NCBI RefSeq assembly: GCF_021917145.1
Contig: NC_061070.1
Coordinates: forward strand, 15,214,950-15,278,949
Direction of reading: 5' to 3'
From: Hypomesus transpacificus
Taxonomy: Eukaryota; Chordata; Actinopteri; Osmeriformes; Osmeridae
Length of the DNA stretch: 64,000 nucleotides
Part shown: positions 29,101 to 41,651 of the stretch, piece after piece
Layout of the letters: every line of letters begins with the position of its first letter
Position numbering within the stretch: position 1 is the first letter of the stretch
Translations under genes and position numbers: made by a program
The notes under the pieces: model-generated
Databases searched by the model: none
What the model was told of the DNA's origin: nothing
The model's input: the letters and a program-made list of their open reading frames with translations, nothing else

Positions 29101-31426
29101 TATAGGATCAGGAGGAGGAAGAGGAGTGTTTATGGGGGTCGAAACTCTTGCGGTTTGAGACGAAAGTAATTCCATTAATGACTGCTCTTCTCTCTGCCCT
29201 GCTCCACACCACCCTGCTGACGACCATGCTTTACAAGAGGGAGGGAAGAGGAGAAGGGAGGGAGACACGGGGGATGAGTGTTGAGTTATGGTGGGGAAAG
29301 CCAAGAGAATGAAAGGAAGAGAGAGGGGGGGAGGGGGGGGGATTCGAAGAAAGAGGAAAGTGAAAAGGGGTGGAGGAGAAGGATAGGGGAATATGTGTTG
29401 GAATAAAGAGCGTGGAGGTAGAGCGCACAGCTTTTCAGTGGCAGTCTTTGTCTCGAGGTCTAAGGCGTGATGTATCCCACGGAAACCTATACTTATACAC
29501 ACAGGGAGTCTGTACCTTGTAGCTCACAGGGGAACTCACACACGCAAACACACACACACACAGAGACTGACACACGCACTCAAACATGCGTGCATACGAT
29601 ACGCACACACAGCCTCAGTAACATGACGGATGTCTCCTGCACTTACCCTCATACAGGGGCTAACGAAAACACTAGTGTCTAGGGAGCTTTGTGGTTCTCA
29701 GGCATATTCATAGACCCAGCCCCAAGCCGTCTGTCTCAGCCAACACAACTTTAGTCAGACATTAGCATTTTGAGGGCAGCAAGCTGTAAACAACCCTCCC
29801 CAGGTCCTGGTCTACTCCCCTGCTCAGAGAGCAGGTCCAGACTCCAGCAGGATTCTCTTCCACACTGGGATGCAGTCTGTTTCATCACAGGACAAACACA
29901 CCAGAAGATTGTGTGACTGGGTCACTGTGGGTCTCCTCTGGCTTGGGCATCCCCACCGGCATTGAATCCACCACCGGGTTCTGTCAATCGATATTTTTAG
30001 ATGGTTGAATTGTTTTATTTAGAAAAGCAGGCTTTCAGCCAAAACACCAAACAAGATATTGTTTTTTTTAATATTCAAATGAACACGTGTGAAGATATTT
30101 TTTTTATCATCCTACACCCTTTAAGATGGTTGCAACTAATCAAAGCGTTTTCGCCCAGGGAGTTTTCACGAGAACTTGAGCAGTGTAATTAAGGCCCTCT
30201 GGTTCTGGGAGAGCTGGACTGTTCACTCGTTTTCTGTTGACGCCACGTCGTTTCCTCCCGTGGATGAATGTTGCAGCAACCGAGTTGTTTTTAATCTCCA
30301 TAAAAAACAAATAGAAATCTGTACGATTAAGAATTCATACGCAAATGAGTTGATTTTTCCTGCCCTGTCTAACCAAGCATTTTCTCTCCGAAGAAGAAAG
30401 GCAACAAGATGGCTAAATCTAAAAAGAAAGCACACACAGCTCAGGTACTATGCCGCTTTGTTTCTTTGACATCCTTGACTCATCCGCTTGTCATTAGCCG
30501 GTTAATCATCCATCTTAATCACGCCCATACACCACCACCATGTCAGCTGTAGGGCACAGGAGGCACAGGGCAGGAAACGACCGCCACCTCCGCAAGTAAG
30601 ATCATTTAATGACAGCATTTAAAAAAAACACAGGGTTCATCTTCAAACAGCAAACGAGTGTTGCCCAACCCTTTCTCTCCCTCATCCTCCCTTTTTCTCA
30701 TCCCTTTTCACCCTTGTCTCCGGTCTGTCTGTTGTTTGTGCAGAGGTTGGTGTGGTCTCTGTGACGTTGTGTTGCGTGCAGTGAGCGTGCAGGTCCTTGG
30801 GGGGGGGCGGGGGGGGCATCAGAGGGAAGGCTGGTGGAAGCAGCCATAGTCTGTCACTCAAGCTACAACAACAGATCATTTATTTAAGAAGGAATACACT
30901 GATCTGTAACCGACAGGGTCTTTCTTCAGCCCCGGGCCTCTGTTTTGATCACTTATGTCAGTCAGGAGACTTTTAGGCTGATCTGCATGAATTATACAGC
31001 TGGCTGATTTGCTGATGGCTGGGTTCAAACGAGTCGACCTAAAAATCTGAATCTGGCTTTTCCTCATGTGGTAATGGGCTCTGGCATAATGGCCTGCCAT
31101 CACGATGACAGAGGGGCTCTTGACTGATGAAATGAGACATCTACTAATTAATGCAAGTAACAACATGTCCCCTTCCATCCCTCCATTCCTCCTTTAATTC
31201 TAGCATCAGATAGAATCTCTCAAGATGGAGTCGACTCACATTGCATTCTCTGTGTTTGTGTGTGTGTATTCTTGTGTCAGGATGAGGCAGAGAATGAAAA
31301 CCGGAGAAACACCAGAACCAGACTGACCCCTAAACTGGCCCCTCACCAGGAGGAGGTTAGAAACACACTGATACACATTCACCACAATGATCGAGATGTA
31401 TCCCTGTGTCACATACTCATTGTGTG

Positions 31427-31457
<31 letters not shown>

Positions 31458-31739
31458 AGTGGGGATCTCCAGCTGGCAGCAGTGGACACCAGTGCTCCAT
31501 GAGGCCCCAGGACTCCCAGTCCAGCCTTCGTAGCAGGAAGGAGGGAACCCTCCAGAAGATAGGAGACTTCCTCCACAGCTCTCCCAACCTGTTCGGCAGC
31601 AAGGGTTGGAAAGCCTTATAAACTATACTGTGGACACAACTACAAACTGAGTACCTACTATGGCACAGAGTTGTTGTGCTGACAAGCATAGGGGTTGATT
31701 GACTGCTCAAGTTTCTAAAAGCTTTTAACCCCCCCCCCC

Positions 31740-31771
<32 letters not shown>

Positions 31772-32160
31772 TCAGCTAAAAAGATCATGAAGCTCGTCAG
31801 CGGGCGGTCTCCTGACCCAGACGGGGGGTCGTCCTTCAGCGCCAGACCCAAGAAGCCCAAAAGGGCTTTGTACCACCCCGAGATCTCATCCCCCATGGAC
31901 CTGCCCTCCCACCCGGTCAGTGTCTGACATCCACAGCCCTGGCTCACAGGAGTAGCTACCTCTGCCGTCACTTCAGACAGTCGACAGGATTTGGGTTTCA
32001 AGTGCAGGAGACTCCTCAGCGATGAGGCAGCGACCCATGTGTGTAGTCTGATGTTTAGGCCTTTTCTTGTTTGTCCCAGATCATCAACAGAGACCCAGAG
32101 GAGAAGGAGAGCGACCACCTGATAATCAAGAGAAGACTCCGCTCTAGGACCGGCAAATGA
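14949..32160 (+). CDS. kif20b: Kinesin-like protein KIF20B (M-phase phosphoprotein 1)
   Basis: Plus-end kinesin-6 motor needed to complete cytokinesis. I derive 32 in-phase exons, 1,948 residues: 14949-15074, 15194-15283, 15383-15502, 15652-15790, 16254-16438, 16527-16578, 16688-16897, 19359-19470, 19572-19643, 19746-19892, 20029-20191, 20294-20572, 20738-20877, 20978-21086, 21535-21766, 21898-21959, 22136-22255, 22394-22544, 23167-24808, 24979-25117, 25226-25397, 25563-25688, 25787-25917, 26039-26194, 26427-26603, 27576-27680, 28092-28289, 30394-30444, 31281-31355, 31460-31604, 31776-31915, 32080-32160. The motor (about residues 55-472) has the P-loop GVTNAGKT (147-154), switch I SSRSH and switch II DLAGSE (374-379). 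A long coiled-coil stalk follows. The tail carries [17 protein letters not shown] and ends [12 protein letters not shown], as in the human protein. Two donors are GTTGG-type. The 30394-30444 exon is less sure, and an optional 36-nt exon at 30560-30595 would also keep phase. Confidence 0.93.
17087..17671. mobile_element. Nested non-autonomous transposon inside the Tc1 left inverted repeat
   Basis: A 585-bp element starts cagtgtttcccaca and ends tgtgggaaacactg. The sequence ggatc occurs on both sides (17082-17086, 17672-17676). The matching right inverted repeat of the Tc1 element has a single uninterrupted copy of this site, which proves insertion and a 5-bp target duplication. The ends resemble fish hAT-type MITEs, but the duplication is 5 bp rather than the 8 bp usual for hAT. 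It holds a G run of about 33 bases at 17120-17152 and no transposase. Confidence 0.88.
17863..18936 (+). CDS. Tc1-like DD34E transposase, ORF uninterrupted
   Basis: One open frame of 357 codons; the in-frame ATG at 17899 ([12 protein letters not shown]) gives 345 residues and fits the family start better. The N-terminal paired-like helix-turn-helix region ([19 protein letters not shown]) is followed by the GRPRKT linker motif and a second helix-turn-helix region. The catalytic triad is complete in the 357-residue numbering: D164 in WTDETK, D261 in QQDNDPKHT and E296 in DLNPIEH, with exactly 34 residues between the last two. A glycine-rich [12 protein letters not shown] segment is present. No stop or frameshift is seen. 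The protein would cut and paste the element at TA sites; whether it is active cannot be judged, because the left end carries an insertion. Confidence 0.95.
   Translation: MSMQTVFRGENNMKTRALSLGEKQAIVSLREDGKSIRAIAETLAIASTTIWNVLKKKKTTGVLSNRRRTGRPRKTSAVDDRNIVRAVKKDPKTTVSEISNNLQMAGVKVSLSTVRRRLHEQKYKGYTRRCKPLISKKNRKARLEFAKKYRDEPQKFWDKVLWTDETKINFYQSDGKAKVWRKKGTAHDPKHTSSSVKHGGGNVMAWACMASSGTGSLIFIEDVTHDGSSKMNSEVYRNILSANLRKDATKLIGRAFIMQQDNDPKHTAKTTKEFIRGKKWKVLDWPSQSPDLNPIEHAFYLLKRRLKGGTPQNKQQLKEAAVKAWESIKKEECKSLVTSMGHRLAAVIESKGFATKY
21077..21335 (+). repeat. 37-bp minisatellite, 7 copies, repeating a kif20b 5' splice site
   Basis: Seven copies of a 37-base unit start at 21077, 21114, 21151, 21188, 21225, 21262 and 21299. 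The first 10 bases of copy 1 are the end of the exon at 20978-21086 and the next bases are its donor (ACA|GTAATG). Every later copy therefore repeats exon end plus donor. The only variation seen is a/t near the end of the unit, in the order a t t t a t a. Confidence 0.95.
23343..23636 (+). repeat. kif20b: Coding repeat array, 14 residues x 7, in kif20b
   Basis: Seven copies of a 42-base unit encode EA(T/K)QG(K/R)EEALTALM variants, about residues 896-993 of the predicted protein. Fourteen residues are exactly two heptads, so adding a copy keeps coiled-coil register. Confidence 0.93.
23961..24176 (+). repeat. kif20b: Coding repeat array, 18 residues x 4, in kif20b
   Basis: Four copies with exact 54-base spacing start at 23961, 24015, 24069 and 24123, and a partial fifth follows at 24177. 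They share a pattern like [17 protein letters not shown] but have diverged more than the 14-residue array. Eighteen residues equal one heptad plus one hendecad, a coiled-coil-compatible length. Confidence 0.8.
24432..24629 (+). repeat. kif20b: Coding repeat array, 11 residues x 6, in kif20b
   Basis: Six copies of a 33-base unit encode hendecads such as [22 protein letters not shown] and [11 protein letters not shown], about residues 1259-1324. Hendecads form coiled coils with little or no left-handed twist. Confidence 0.92.
26819..27270. mobile_element. Degraded non-autonomous DNA transposon in a kif20b intron
   Basis: The segment starts agggctgcacgattat and ends with the near-inverse gcgattaattgtgc. 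The interior is rich in atcacgattatt-type motifs. This matches a MITE type I know as widespread in fish. The last few bases of the right end are lost or changed, so no target duplication can be assigned. Confidence 0.55.
27666..27805 (+). repeat. 35-bp minisatellite, 4 copies, repeating a second kif20b 5' splice site
   Basis: Perfect copies start at 27666, 27701, 27736 and 27771. The first 15 bases of copy 1 are the end of the exon at 27576-27680, followed by the donor CAG|GTAGGA. Each later copy repeats the same exon end and donor. Use of a later donor would read GTA GGA CTC TAA and stop. Confidence 0.95.
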
Positions 32161-32838
32161 AGACCACATCTCATCCCTCTTCTTCCTCTGCACTCTCCTC
32201 TGTCTACGTTCCCCTTTCCTCTACACCTTTCCTTCTGCTCCTGTCTCCATTTCACCCTCTTTCTTCCTCCCGCTGGTCCTCTCTGCAGTGTCTGACAAGA
32301 AGGGGAGGAGTCAGCTGGTGGGACTCAGTGGGATAAAGTGTTTCTGTTGATGAGTGTTATTGAGGCGGATTAGCCCTGCATATCGTACTGTATGTTTGAT
32401 TTATCGTACTACTTAACTCGCACTAATCTCCAAACGTATTTTGTTCTAGCTCAGAAAGATTTACATATCTGAAATCACATGCACTTTTCTTCTTTCTTGC
32501 ATTCAGTAGTTTATATCATTTATATATTATTTTATTCTTATTTAATGGTGCACATACAAAGTATCTCTTTAGGGACACTAATTTGTTTGTAATTTGATTT
32601 ACTAGACTGGCTATATTCAATTCTAGGTTATAGAGAAACTTTATAAGAGACTGTTTGAATTATCAAAAGACCATTCCATTCCATTTATTTTGTAGTCTTA
32701 TGATTAACGTCCATTCGGTGATTAGAATGTGTTAATTTCTTAAATATACCCTAAAGTCTTTTTGTAAGAGTTTTGTCTTATAGTTCCTCATTTTGTCATT
32801 TGTAACACTGCTAATGCACATACATACCAAGATGGTTA

Positions 32839-32844
32839 AATAAA
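32839..32844 (+). terminator. kif20b: kif20b polyadenylation signal
   Basis: AATAAA lies about 680 bp after the stop codon, at the end of an AT-rich 3' UTR. Confidence 0.6.
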
Positions 32845-35800
32845 CAGCCTATGTAGCCTGGCACCCTGTGAATCTGCACCTGTTCCTGTTTGTGAAGAGA
32901 GGCATTCAGTTCTTCCATCGCATCTCTCTGTTCAACACAGATACATTAACACCCTCATCATCTGTTACAAAAAGGGTCTTTTTTTTTGTCCCTGGGTTGA
33001 TGAGAAGACCCCTCTTTCCCTCCGTCTTGCAGAAATGTCATTACAGTAACGTTCACACAACAGGACTGATAATACCTTGGTTACGTATTTTTAGCTTTGT
33101 AAAGTAGGGAATTCTATTCTGATCCTTTGAGGACAAAAATGGGTGGGCCAAGATGGGGTTGTGTTAAGTAATAATGTACCTTCTGCCAACAATGCTTCTG
33201 GGTATATTTAGTCCGACTCATTCATTGAGTTTTGAACCAGATACTCAAATTACACATTTATAAAAGAAGAGTGAGAGAAGAATGGCTTTCGTGGGACACG
33301 GCAGTGGAAATGCGAGGTGAAGTGTTTGATCTGACACTGTTACTGACTTTCAACATAAATGGCCATTCATTCTGCCTGGGCAAATGTGTCACTAATCTCC
33401 AATTTGCATTGTTAAGGTTTGTGAAATGAGGTTGGTGAATTTGAATACAGTACAAGGATGATGAAGACTCCAGGCAGCTCCACACAGAAGCTTTCTCCCA
33501 AGCTGAACTGTAGTGAGTTCATCTGGGTAAGTTGTTGATCTGAGTTACAGTTTCTGTTTTTCACTGACTGTTGTATTGTTACTGTTGCCGACAGAAACAA
33601 AGACAATGTCCTGTTCTGCTTGTCTGGCTTTGTTTGATGTGTTTTCCCCCCATGTCTTGGCCAGCGTGTTCTTAATTGTTTAGCCTGGGTAGGTTGAGGG
33701 TAAATAGATTTTACAAAACTGAATTTGCGTAGTGTTTTGTCCCACAGGAGAAAAGGCCTTATTTAAAGACCTCATTAGTGACTGGCACAATAAGTATGTC
33801 GGCTGAATAGGCTGCCGATAATAATACATGTATATAGAGAGAAAGAGGGTGTGAAGCGAAAAAGGAGCGGAATTGAAACACAGATCTCCTAAACCAGCAT
33901 GCTTCCCATGACTCGTCTGAACGACCATGTCCTCCAGCCTTTGGAAAGACAAAGAGGAGACTCGTTCCTGTGAAAGATGGATGAGCTGTAAAGTCAGATT
34001 TTGCAATCACTTCCCACCCACGCAGCTGGGCCATTGTACCAGCTGAATGTCAGTTCCTGCTTCCTACTTTGTGAAGACAGAGGGTAATTGGAGAATCTGT
34101 GTGTGTTGACGGTGGGGTCTGCATGCATGTGTGTACTGGATGTTCCACAATATATCTTGGTGCCAAACTTCACCAACTCTTGAGCAGATAAACGAAACAA
34201 AAAATGATTTTGACAAACCGTTTGTGCACAGTTTGTGCATGTTAGAATGTCTCCATATTGTTTCTCTGCAGGATGCTGTGTGTGGTTTTGTGGTACAAAT
34301 GTCCCGACCACCATGCTACTATAAGGAATGACTCACACCCAAGGGCAATAAGCAGGGATAGAGCCACGTCACATTCCATTTTCTCCTTCACTTCATCCAG
34401 CGTCTGTTCCTGAATCACATGATATTCCTTCATCCATTATTGAAGCAGGAAAGGGCTGTGACTGGGAGGTGAGCGGTCTGGGGACAGCAGGTCAAATCAA
34501 CCCCAGTGACAATCAATTTGTAAGGAGTCATTTGTAACCTTGGTCACTTGTGACTAAGACCTCATTAAAAAGACTGCTCATCATTGTATTAACATTGTCC
34601 AAGATAATCCACCTATGAATCAAGTACAAACATTTTCATTTAGAAATACAGGCGTTTTAGCCATCTTCCTGTCACTCTGATACCATCACACTCGCACAGA
34701 ATGACACCCATGGACCATTTATCACCTTCTCACTGTGGTTACTGTACCATGACAGAGAGATACAATCAAATCTATATGTGTAGCAACAAGCCACACTGCA
34801 CGAACAGTTTGCAGCTGTGGTTTGGTTTCTTTGTATCATGGAAGGAAGAAACAGACAAAAAGCCAATTCAGATAGAAGCTGGCGAGGACAGAGGTTTTGT
34901 TCCCAGACCACAATGATGCCATTACAGTTTTATTGTTTTTAAGGGGGTTTTAAATGAACATGGAGGAGAATCAAGAAAAACACAAATTTCCTCCATCCCA
35001 AATAGGACGTTAATGTGTTCTGCTTTATGATGGTGTGTGTGTGTGTGTGTGTGTATGTACAACAGCACACTGCATATTGAAAATGTTCAATTGAATACTT
35101 TTTCTTTTTGTTTAGGACCTTGGATGTGAGAAGCAGATGAATGTTCTACAGTAGATGCATGTATTTTTTATTGACATCCTGTGTAGTTAAGCAGTATGGG
35201 GCTTTGGTTCACAAACTGGTTCATTACTCTATACATCCAATTAAATAATGTATTCATTTATAAAAAAAACGTTTTGTTGAAACATTTGCAATGTTCACCC
35301 TGCTTACCTAGCCCTAAATAACGCATCAAGTGAAGGAAGAGCTCACAAATGGGACTCTTAAAGTCCAGTAGAGCTTAGCAGTGAAACACCAGTCCTCACA
35401 TGGGTTGTGATGTATGAAAATGACAACAGCCTTCGCAAGGAAGCAACATTTCAAGGTGGGTTGCAAATACCAAGAAATTGCAGAACAAAATAGGACTTGT
35501 GGTGGAGTGATGAATGTGAACATGTTCTGTGTGGAGAGATGTGCCTCAGAACTGGGGAAAACACTTGGGAGTTGCAGAGCAGAGACTCTTATGCTAGATA
35601 AGCCCATATTCAGATTTTAGCTGATGGCTTTTCTCCTGTGAGAATTTATGTGTGTGTGTGCACATGTGAATGTGTGTGCGTGTGTTTGTTCACCCTTTTC
35701 TGGGTCAGTCACATCAACACTTCATTAGGGAGTACATTGGGATGGTATGACGTGGGTTTGAGTCCCACAGGTCTTCCTGTGCTGTGTCTGGCTGTGCTTG

Positions 35801-38800
35801 GGATGGACAGAGACAGATGATTCTGTTTCTGCACGATAGGGGCCCTCAGGTGTACTAGAGGACCAGACGCTGTGCAGCGGGGCGTTGAGGAAAGGTGGAG
35901 GGTCATTCGACCAGAGTGGATTGGAGGGAAGTAGTACAATTATCTCTTATTTTACCCGGGTGTATTGTTGCACGTTAACCTAGATCAAGAAGGAACTTTG
36001 GTACACCGCCCATCAGGACAGGCCAGAAGAACAGTTTATACACAATCTGTATTTATTTGACCTAGCTAGTTTTCACATGCTGTAACCTGGACTGTTGTTG
36101 AATTCATTGTTGTCACTCACCCTGTGAGACTGGAGTCATGTATCAGGAGGATGGTTGTGAAGCAATGCAGACAATGCCATAATGTCCCTGATGATACTCG
36201 CTACAGAAAGCCATTGTTTTTAATTCCTTAAGAAAAATGGGCCTAATGAGTTTGTTGTGTTGTTTGAGGTTGGCTGACTGTTTGGCAGAGGGAGAGGTGA
36301 AATGGGCATGAGGGATTTAATGTTATTGTAGTGCCTCTCCCCCATTGCTATGCTCTGCAGAGCATGAATGGGGATAAATATTCGATACAGACTAGTAAAA
36401 GGCTATTTAGGGCGGTTATATTGTATTTTCTTAAGGTCATCCAATAAAAGACTCATATGGAATGGGAGTTATAGGAGAGAGGGCTTAGAGGCTAGACAGG
36501 AGGGGCTGACACGCTCAGTACGCTTTGCGGAACTCTCGGACGTCCCTCTCGTCACAGACTCAGTCAGGAGGCCCCTGGAATATGACAAAAACTTTCGTAA
36601 TTCTTTTTTTTATTTTACAAGTTCTTTTCTTCTTCACATTGCTTATGTGACAATGTTCTGTTGAAGGAGCAGTTGAAAGGAGCTTCAAAGTACACTTTAA
36701 AAGCACTCAAAGGTCAACGCAGGCCCTGAGAAATAAGGCTGAGATGTAAAGCAAAGTCACTGAGGAAATACCCTGTCCACATGTGGATGTGTAAGGACTT
36801 GAATTCCAAGTCAGACACACATTCAAATGTTTGAGTGGTGATCTGTGAAAAAAAAGGAAGGTCTACCAATCTTAAATGTATATAGTACATTTTGACCTTA
36901 GCTTTTAAGTCCATACCTTTCTATGCAATAATAACATTAATCATGTTTGAAACAGCAATAGATTTAATTGGGGGGGGGGGGTCTAATTTAGGCTAACTAT
37001 TCAGATTGTAAGAAAAGATAACTCTGAAAGAACATTGTGCTCAAGCAGTCACATCTTCTATCCACTCCCTTATTACAGCAGAAGCAGAAACTGACAAATC
37101 TGTCACATCAGATCTTTAAAAGAAGCATTTTGTTTCATTGTACATTTGCTTACATGTAGAAATCTTTCCTTAACATGAAAATAAAGTGCTGTATCTGCAG
37201 TGCAGTGAATATCTGAACCTTTGAAAGTTGAAACATAAAAATAAATAAAAAATTACAAATAGGGGAGCAGTTTGCTCTTTATTCAAATACTTACTGTCAC
37301 ACCATTGATAAGAGGAACATATTATAGCCTGTCTGTCTTGTAGGTGTGAAAAACCAAAAAACCAAGAGAGAAGCTGGATCATCCATGACTTTTGTTAGCC
37401 AGGGAGACAGAACGGGGGGGAGACGTTTATGGAGCTACTTAAAAGCTCCATATAGCTGTCAAAGACAGAACTGCATGTATAACTCTGTCATCATTTTGCT
37501 GAAGAAGAGAAAGGAAAGAAATACTGAGAAGAAATGAGGGGAGGGAGAAGGTTGGGGGGGAGGGAGTGAAGCAAGAGGGATATCTGGAAAGAGAGAACAG
37601 AAGGGTGAGGAAGAAAATGGAATGAAAGAGATCATACGTGGCATCACACCTACATTAAAACACTTTTAACTGAAGAAGGTTTAATCAATTTGTATTGAGC
37701 TTATAGGTCAGACTTTTAGGTCACTGTCTATTTAAGTCTTAGTTTTGTGCCAACTGTAATAAAGTAAGGATATTAAGCAGCAGCCTCTCCCTCTCTGCTA
37801 ATTCCTCTCTGACCATTCTAGGGTTCCAGAAACACCTGGTCAGCTAGTGGTATCTGCATGTTATTTATTGCAAACATTTCTACATAGACGGCCAAATGTT
37901 ATTGTTTTTTTTCCCCCAATTACAAACATACGTGTAGAAATTGTGTATAGTTAAAAAAAAGATGTAAAAGTGTGTACATTTGTTTCTGAAATTTTTGAGT
38001 AGATGCCACGCAATGACTTTTAATTGACATGACTTCACCTAACACACCAGCCAGACCACTCAGCACATTCCTTATTAACTTGAAGATTGGTGTGCTGTGT
38101 GCCCATAGTACCATGGATAAAGACAAGGCTCCAAAAACGTGATTCTCTGGTAGTTGATTTGAAACTAAAAGGAATGCCCCATATGCACCTGTGATTTAAT
38201 CAGACTCTGAAGTGGGTTCTCTTTTTTAAGATGTCTAATGAAACAGTCAGGCAAGTGTGGGAAGGCTTTTTCAGAAATCTGATTCTCGCCACCCCTTCGT
38301 CTTTACAAGAATATGATTATGCTTGGACGGCACCAGGCTAAAATGATTTGAGGATTTGCTTTTCCAGTCATGCTGTGTTCAGTGAGTACCAGCTGGGAAG
38401 ATGAGAAGGAGGAGAGGCAGGGGGAGAGGGGAGAGGAAAAGTATAGTGAGATTGATGGTATGGGAAATGGATGCCGGATGCCTAATGAGATCTGCAATGT
38501 AAAGGAAAAGACCAGCAAATTATGAGTAATGGCTTAATTTAATTTTGAAAATGAGGGGGGAGAATCACTTGATACTTCTGGATGCCTGTTGTCATGTTAT
38601 GATACTGTGTGTGTTCACTTCTGGTGAACAGCCTCTCACGTGTCAACTGCCCAGCCAAGGTGGTAAGCTCCTTCTGATCCTTCAGGGTATAGAATGTACA
38701 ATTAAAACTTATAGCTGCACTTAGAATGACCGAGCAGAATAGAAATTCACAAATGAAAACTACAGGATTCTTGTATAGGTCAAAAAAATAAGAACGCAGG

Positions 38801-39599
38801 TTTTGTAATTTTCACACATGATGTACATTTGTTCATCCCAGCTGGTTTGTGTGTCCTACTGGTTAAGTGGTTTGATGTTCAACAACTGAATTACATAACA
38901 AGACAATCTGTCAACCAGATATTAGATTTCTATTGAATAAATGGAATAGTATAACCTTTCCTAGATCTTATATTCTCAAGCTTAATTGTAGGATTTGACC
39001 TCTGCCCCCAATGTTCCTAGAGACTGTAATATCCCCAGTTCTTTGACACACATACACATCTAACTGTCGTACATGGAGGGTGGTAATCTTGAACCAGAGA
39101 TGTAGCATGGATCGAACATTTCAGCATGAATCCCGCTGGGAGATTACAGAAGCCTGTGGATGCAGCTGCCTGGTGCAATCATATACACTGAGTAGTGTGT
39201 GTATGTGTGTGCGCGTGTGTGTGTGTGTGACATGTGACAGCATGAAATAAGGTCATGCCACAAACCTAAAGGAAAGGTTGTGTTTTTTACTGTAGCAATG
39301 GACAGTAGGTGTTGTAGAGAAACCTGATATGTGCTGTGTCTTGTCAAACCCTGGAGACCATGATAACATCCACATGTTGCCTCTGCTCTGACAGTCTGTC
39401 TTCATGTGAAGGTTGCTGTAACAAGGCAGCCTAATAGAATCTGGGATACAGTATTGGTCTCTGTGGGAACAGTGGCTGGTAAGTCAGTGTGCTGTTGAAG
39501 GATTGTTTTTACGACCATCACTTGTGTGCGAGTGTGTCTCTGTGTTCCATACAGACCACACAGTGTTTCTCTAATATTGCCTTAATGTCTAAAGACTCT

Positions 39600-40215
39600 G
39601 AGAGCAGAACAATAAAACTTGTTGCCAATGGTCTGAATCCCAAGCACTACATCTGGTGAAAACCAGGTATGACCCATTACCTGGCTAATACCAACCCTAC
39701 AGTGAAGGGTAGTTGGAGCAAACCTCTTAGCGTTTCATGACCTGTCGGTGGCCCGTCGGATTGTCAATGATATGGGGAAGGAACCATGATACTGGTCCTG
39801 ACTGAGGGGATTGAAGACTGGTGTCCTTCGAGTACCATGGGTGGTTGGTTTAAAACAAAAGGATAGCTCCATGTGCACCTGCAATTCAATGAGACACTTC
39901 AGTGGGGGCTCTTTGTTTAGGCTGTCCAATGGAATGAATGTGAATGATGAACAGAGCCAAATATAGAAAAGAGCTTGAAGAAAACCTGCTCCAGAGCAAA
40001 GACTGTGGCGAGGATTCACCTTTCAGCATTCTGTTACTCACAACCAAGACACCACTGTTGTCTCTGAATGCCCTTGAATGAAAAACAGATTTGAAACCTG
40101 TAGACAATATGTGGAGAGACATGAAAATCACAGTTCACCTTAGGTTCCAGGTAACAAACAGACTTGAACCCCCCAAAAAATCTGTGGACTGAACTGAAGT
40201 TCACAGTTTACCTTC
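39600..40215 (+). mobile_element. Decayed Tc1-like transposon relic
   Basis: Several blocks match my memory of a fish Tc1 transposase gene in the right order: ctgaatcccaagc, the accaggtatgacccattacc block, aataccaaccctacagtgaa, aaaacctgctccagag, and atatgtggagagacatgaaa. The frame is destroyed and there is extra sequence in the middle. The block around the last catalytic residue appears twice (about 40085-40140 and 40160-40215). No inverted repeats remain recognisable. It belongs to a Tc1 subfamily different from the intact element at 17 kb. Confidence 0.65.
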
Positions 40216-41651
40216 AGCCGTAACCAAAGTGAAATATTGATATATTTAGGGGGATTTATTTACAATTGGAAAATGTATAAAAATATATTTTAAATAGAAA
40301 TTTAGGGGTATTGTGGAAATGTAAAGGCAGAAAACACTAAATTTACAATGAATGGCACTGGATATATCAGATTAGGTATAGACCCTGGGTCTCTGGTATG
40401 CCAGCAACACATCTACTGTTAAACCAATGGGACATTGTCATGGCTTAAGGGTCAAAATAGTCCTTATAAATGTCAAGGTCTTTCACAGCTGTCATCCATC
40501 CAGTGGTTGAACATGCACAATCTAACAAACATTGACTCAACCCAGATCTGAGAAGTCTTCAGCTGCTAAAAGCAAATCTAGCTGTGTGCCATTGTTAACC
40601 CCACCCCTTGCCATGACACATTAGTCGCAATAATGAAGTCAGAGGGATGTGTGGTCCATGTCTCTTGGCTGGTCACATGACCTGCCAGAAGAGGAAGTAG
40701 CGGGCACCAAGAAACTGGACAGCTGGCCACTCTGCGGGAGTGTGAGTGTCCTCTAGAGTGAGACCCTGGGGGGTAAATAAGCGTCACTAACACATGTGCA
40801 TTATAAAGAACAGTGTTTCATGTCATTTATATTGAAGCCTTCAGCTAAGAGGATGTTTCACAGCATCAAATGGAATTAAATTGTGTCAAATGCAACCAAC
40901 TGTCACATTGGTCCCTCAATGGTTTCCTTCGTGTTATCTTTCAGATTCAGATCTGGAGCGCTGCTCAAGGTCTGTGCTCAGCAGTGTAAACATCATGCTG
41001 CTAAAATAAGTATTTTGGATCCACTTGAAGATCATTGGAGTGGGGAAAAGATAGCCACTGATTTTCAGAATTGTTTGCAGGTCTATTGATATGTAAATGG
41101 TTGCCGATGCAGGACCAAGAAAATCACTGGGGTCACATGGGAACGTTGACACGTTGAATTAACGCTTTAATTCTTCATCACTAATGGTTTATTGTTCGTT
41201 TCCATCCAAAGTCAGTCATGTTTGGGTGAAGTGAAAAGGTAGCCCACAACACAGAGTACTAAACTACTTTCCTTGCTTAAATTCAGGATTGACTCCCATT
41301 TTCTAACACCATCCACATGTGCCTCTCTTTCTCATTTGTGAAATGTACACCTGACGACTGGGAGAGGATTGGCTCCCATTTTCCTCTCAGTTCTCTCCAG
41401 GCTGTCTTGTTAAAGGGATAATCCAGCACAATCCACCGTGTCATCCGTAATGTGTGAGCCCCAACTCTTCACAGAATTGTCACCTCACACTGCGGTTCCA
41501 CGGGAGCACTGTACATGCATCATACCGCAAATGAGAAACCTGTGTCTCTTGAACTCAATTACAAAAGCAGCGTATGTACCCGCTTTAGTTCACAACACTG
41601 ATAGCACACCCCAGATGTAGTATGTAACTACATCTGTGAACACAAAGACAG

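Noticed and set aside
29056-29502. Minus-strand ORF of 148 codons in a kif20b intron
   Set aside because: It is a low-complexity Pro/Ser/Leu reading of a purine-rich tract; no homology and no phase-matched splice sites.
30560-30595. Possible extra 36-nt kif20b exon ([12 protein letters not shown])
   Set aside because: The donor and phase fit but the acceptor has a poor pyrimidine tract, so it was not placed in the main model.
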